Shown here one piece after another: positions 61,068 to 64,000 of a stretch of DNA of 64,000 bases. How positions within the stretch are numbered: position 1 is the first letter of the stretch; each line of letters begins with the position of its first letter. The DNA is from Phlebopus portentosus. Lineage: Eukaryota > Basidiomycota > Agaricomycetes > Boletales > Boletinellaceae. The stretch lies in contig JAYXKI010000015.1 of NCBI GenBank assembly GCA_037892935.1, forward strand, positions 806,001 to 870,000, given 5' to 3'. The translations under genes and the position numbers were made by a program. The notes beneath the pieces are model-generated. The model was not told the origin of the DNA. It did not search any database and worked only from the letters and a program-made list of their open reading frames with translations.

Positions 61068-61255
61068 CGTCGGTGTTCAGAGGAGAGAAATCACGTCGAA
61101 CGGGCGATTGATAATCTGAACTGTGGGAATAATTGACGGACGCGTCTGGTCACGTTTCTGATCGACGCGACTTCGGCGCGTCTCCTGGCCTGGAATCTTA
61201 AGCAACGACCACCATCCCCGCCTTCGATCCTACAACTCTGGCGGAGTAAAAGACC

Positions 61256-63896
61256 ATGGCAACACCGCCGAGACAGACCTACTTTATCCCCCCAATTCCG
61301 AGCTTACCTTCGCCATCAGGCGCACGGAAACGTGGCTCGTTTACCTCCTCGTTCTCATTCGACCCAACCTATCTTGTTCATTCATATATGGATGCCAATG
61401 CTAATCAGAACAAGCTTAGGAGTAATCAGGCTCTCGACCCAAACCGCTCGATGTTGGCGGCATCCCCTTTACGCTCTTCTCCGCATCGGCTTCGTAAGGG
61501 CAAGGAGACCGCCGGTGATCCACACCCTTTAGCCCAGGATACAACCGCGGACGTATTTCCGGAAACCGATGTGGAAGAAGAAAATTATGACTATAGAGCG
61601 GGATGGACCATGGTGGACCGGATGCGATTATGGAGGCACGACGCCATCTGGCAGCACCTGTACGAAACGGCCGCATTCTGGGGCGACAAAGTTTTAAGCT
61701 GGACAAGTGAGTGCCCTGATCCAATTTTTGAAGTCATAGCTAAACCAATCTCAGATGACAAGAATGACGCATTCTGGCTAGCTCAGATTTACTTCCAAAT
61801 GCATCAATATTCTCGTGCCGAATGTCTCCTTACCAGACCTTTCCACGAGGACGAGGACGAGGACGAGAACGAACCACCAATGGCAAATGGGCACTCGTAT
61901 CCAAACATGCTTGACCACATGAACATCGTGAACAGAGGGATGGACCGAGGTAAAGGCAAGGGCAAGGATGTTGCTGGACATCCGCCTCCTCGTCGACCTT
62001 ACCTACCCGAGCTCGCGATACCGGGAATAGACGTACCGCCTCCATTTCGCATCCCTGGCGGGACCGACATTATTACAGAACGTGCTGGAGGATCATACAC
62101 CTTAGTAGACTTAAGCGTCGCTTGTCGTTATCTTGCTGCTCAATGCCAGATTCGACAAGGAAAATGGGCAGAAGCAACGGAGATGCTGGGGGAGTCCAAT
62201 CCTTTCAGGGGTACAGACGGCGTTGGTCCTCGAATAGCTAACATTGATGGCGGTGTCAAGGTGAATACGACGTGTCTAACGTGCGCTTGCGTCTCACCGA
62301 TGTTAGATTGAAGCGTCAATGTGTTATCTACGTGGATTATTGAAACTCAAGTTGAATCGCGGAGAGTCTGCAAAGGAGTCCTTTATGGAGGCTCTAGCTC
62401 TGGATGTTAAATGCTATGAAGCGTTTGATCAGCTCATAAGCGGAGAAATGATGACCGCGGACGAAGGTGAAACTCCGAGGTCTCTTGAAAATAAACGCAA
62501 AGATTTGCTGATATTCCTGCAGAATGGGAATTCGTACAAAGTTTAGCTTACAAGCAGCAAATACCCGAAGATGCGGAGTTCGTTCGACTCATATACACGT
62601 CACGATTACGCAAGTATAAGCATGCCGAGGAGCACGCGCTTATACGCCAGCGACTGGTAGAAGAATTTAATCTCAAAGATAATGTCGACGTTCTCTACAG
62701 TTTCGCCGATGCAGCTTATGCTCAGTTCAAATGGATGGACTGCTTCACTATCACGCAACGAATCCTATCGTTAGTGAACGTCCATGGGCATACCATGCCG
62801 TTACATATCGCTTGCATGCACCATCTTCCGCACTTACATCCCAAGCTGTTCATCCTAGCTCACGAACTGGTGGAAAAGGAACCCGAGGCAGCTATGAGCT
62901 GGTACGCAGTTGGCGTTTGGTACCTCAGTTCGAAGAAGTGGGCGGAAGCAAGGACGTACTTCAGTAAAACATCGCTCATGGATCCGCGATTTGCACCGGC
63001 ATGGATTGCGTTTGCTCATACTTTTGCCTTCGAAGGCGAGCATGATCATGCCGTCACGGCGTATTCGACGTGTGCGCGTCTGTTTACAGGGTAAGTTGTT
63101 CCCTTTCGGTGGTTGCATTTGAACTAAATAAGCTCTTTCAGGTCACATCTACCTTTGATGTTCGTCGGAATGGAACACATTATGCTCTCTAACTATGATA
63201 TGGCAGACGAAGCCCTGAATGCAGCGGACAAGATGTGCAATGGAGATCCTTTGCTATACAATGAACGAGGCGTAATGGCATTCAACCGGGGAAAGTAAGT
63301 ATCCTCAGTTTCCTTACGAATTTTAATTCTGACATATTGCAGCTATGAATCCGCGGTTTCTCTGTTCCAAAAGGCGCTCGAAATCTCAGACGTATCCCAG
63401 GGCTCACATAGTACGTGGGCAACAACGTACGTTAACTTAGGCTCAGCACTCGGTAAACTGGAGCGATACCAAGAAGCATGTGAGTCGTATCGTAAGGTTC
63501 TAGATATGGACCCTCGACATACCACTGCGCTTGCGTTTATGGGCAAAACGTACATGCTTATGGGTCGACTTGGGGACGCCGTTCAAAAGTTCCATGAAGT
63601 ATGTGCAAAGACTTCTCTTAAGGATGTCCTTTCTGAATCAATTCCTGATTTGTCAACAGTCACTGAGCGTTGATCCAGTCAACGGGCACGTCGTCGAACT
63701 CCTCAATCTTGCACTCGAAGCAAGCTTAGACCATGCGCCTCCACTTACTTCACCGGCTTCTAGCCTAGGTGTGAAAGCGGAGGAGTTCGTAAAGTCGGCG
63801 TCGAGGCAACAGGCCATCAAAGCTGCAAAGGTCGCTCACGCGAATCCATCCTGGAGAGATCCGCCGATTGAGGAAGGATTGATGAACATTGGTTGA
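61256..63896 (+). CDS. CDC16: Anaphase-promoting complex subunit Cdc16/APC6
   Basis: A TPR scaffold subunit of the APC/C ubiquitin ligase that drives mitotic exit. Start MATPPRQTYFIPPIPSLPSP; a disordered N-terminus of about 110 residues precedes DRMRLWRHDAIWQHLYETAA, AFWLAQIYFQMHQYSRAECL, an acidic low-complexity insertion, VACRYLAAQCQIRQGKWAEA, and successive TPRs including YLRGLLKLKLNRGESAKESF, DVLYSFADAAYAQFKWMDCF, SWYAVGVWYLSSKKWAEART, PAWIAFAHTFAFEGEHDHAV, MEHIMLSNYDMADEALNAAD, LYNERGVMAFNRGNYESAVS, ATTYVNLGSALGKLERYQEA and TALAFMGKTYMLMGRLGDAV. Around five introns. Complete within the window. Divergent from the arylesterase-type gene, with 188 bp between starts. Confidence 0.93.
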
Positions 63897-64000
63897 CAAT
63901 CTCTCTTGTTGTTCATACAATGTATTTGTATGAGACGTCGACAAGCTGATTGTGTAATTCAACGTTATTTATATTGCATATAGGGGATACATGCGTGTAT

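Overview
The window looks like nuclear DNA from a filamentous basidiomycete (class Agaricomycetes), probably a plant-litter or wood decayer. The evidence is intron-dense genes with mostly 45-65 bp introns, GH10 xylanases carrying fungal CBM1 cellulose-binding domains, a DUF6533-type membrane protein, and two proteins of the fungal luciferase (Luz) family. No virus, transposon, CRISPR array, rRNA or convincing tRNA was seen. All names come from reading motifs by eye; no database search was run.

Layout. 103-1323: a frame-broken MFS transporter relic. 1483-3251 (-): a single-pass membrane protein, here called TM1. 5373-12870 (+): three GH10 endoxylanase genes (Xyn1 and Xyn2 with CBM1, Xyn3 without) with the mitochondrial SDH assembly factor SDHAF3/ACN9 between the second and third. 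13384-14326: cyanase. 15139-16475: a protein with two zinc-finger-like motifs. 16911-19333 (-): mRNA export receptor Mex67/NXF1, divergent from thiamine pyrophosphokinase at 19611. 22401-23547 (-): a long open frame of unknown status. 23898-27326: a vacuolar CAX-type Ca2+/H+ exchanger. 28231-32120 (-): the peroxisomal beta-oxidation multifunctional enzyme Fox2, ending in a PTS1. 32680-35479 (-): TM2 and a luciferase-family gene (Luz-like 1). 35880-37421 (-): a DUF6533-like multi-pass protein. 38808-39827: a disordered hypothetical. 40165-42762: a divergent beta-tubulin. 43135-44615: a CCDC174 homologue. 44727-45050 (-): MOCS2A/MoaD. 45324-46860 (-): ERCC1/Rad10. 47126-50354 (+): Luz-like 2 and TM3. 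50807-53257: a PhoD-like phosphatase-domain protein. 53790-55001 (-): an FHA plus G-patch protein. 55334-56892: an XLF/NHEJ1-like end-joining factor. 59717-61067 (-): an SMP-30/arylesterase-type beta-propeller. 61256-63896: APC/C subunit Cdc16/APC6.

Most genes are scattered housekeeping functions. Two local families stand out. The xylanase array is a secreted hemicellulose-degrading set; its members share the same intron positions, including an apparent 2-nucleotide exon. The second family is a duplicated two-gene module: a luciferase-family gene followed, on the same strand, by a single-pass membrane protein with a conserved ectodomain. It occurs twice, about 12 kb apart and in opposite orientation, and a third membrane-protein paralogue lies alone at the left end. 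The two luciferase-like genes have identical coding-exon lengths (405, 220 and 167 nt). This module is the best candidate here for an uncharacterised system.
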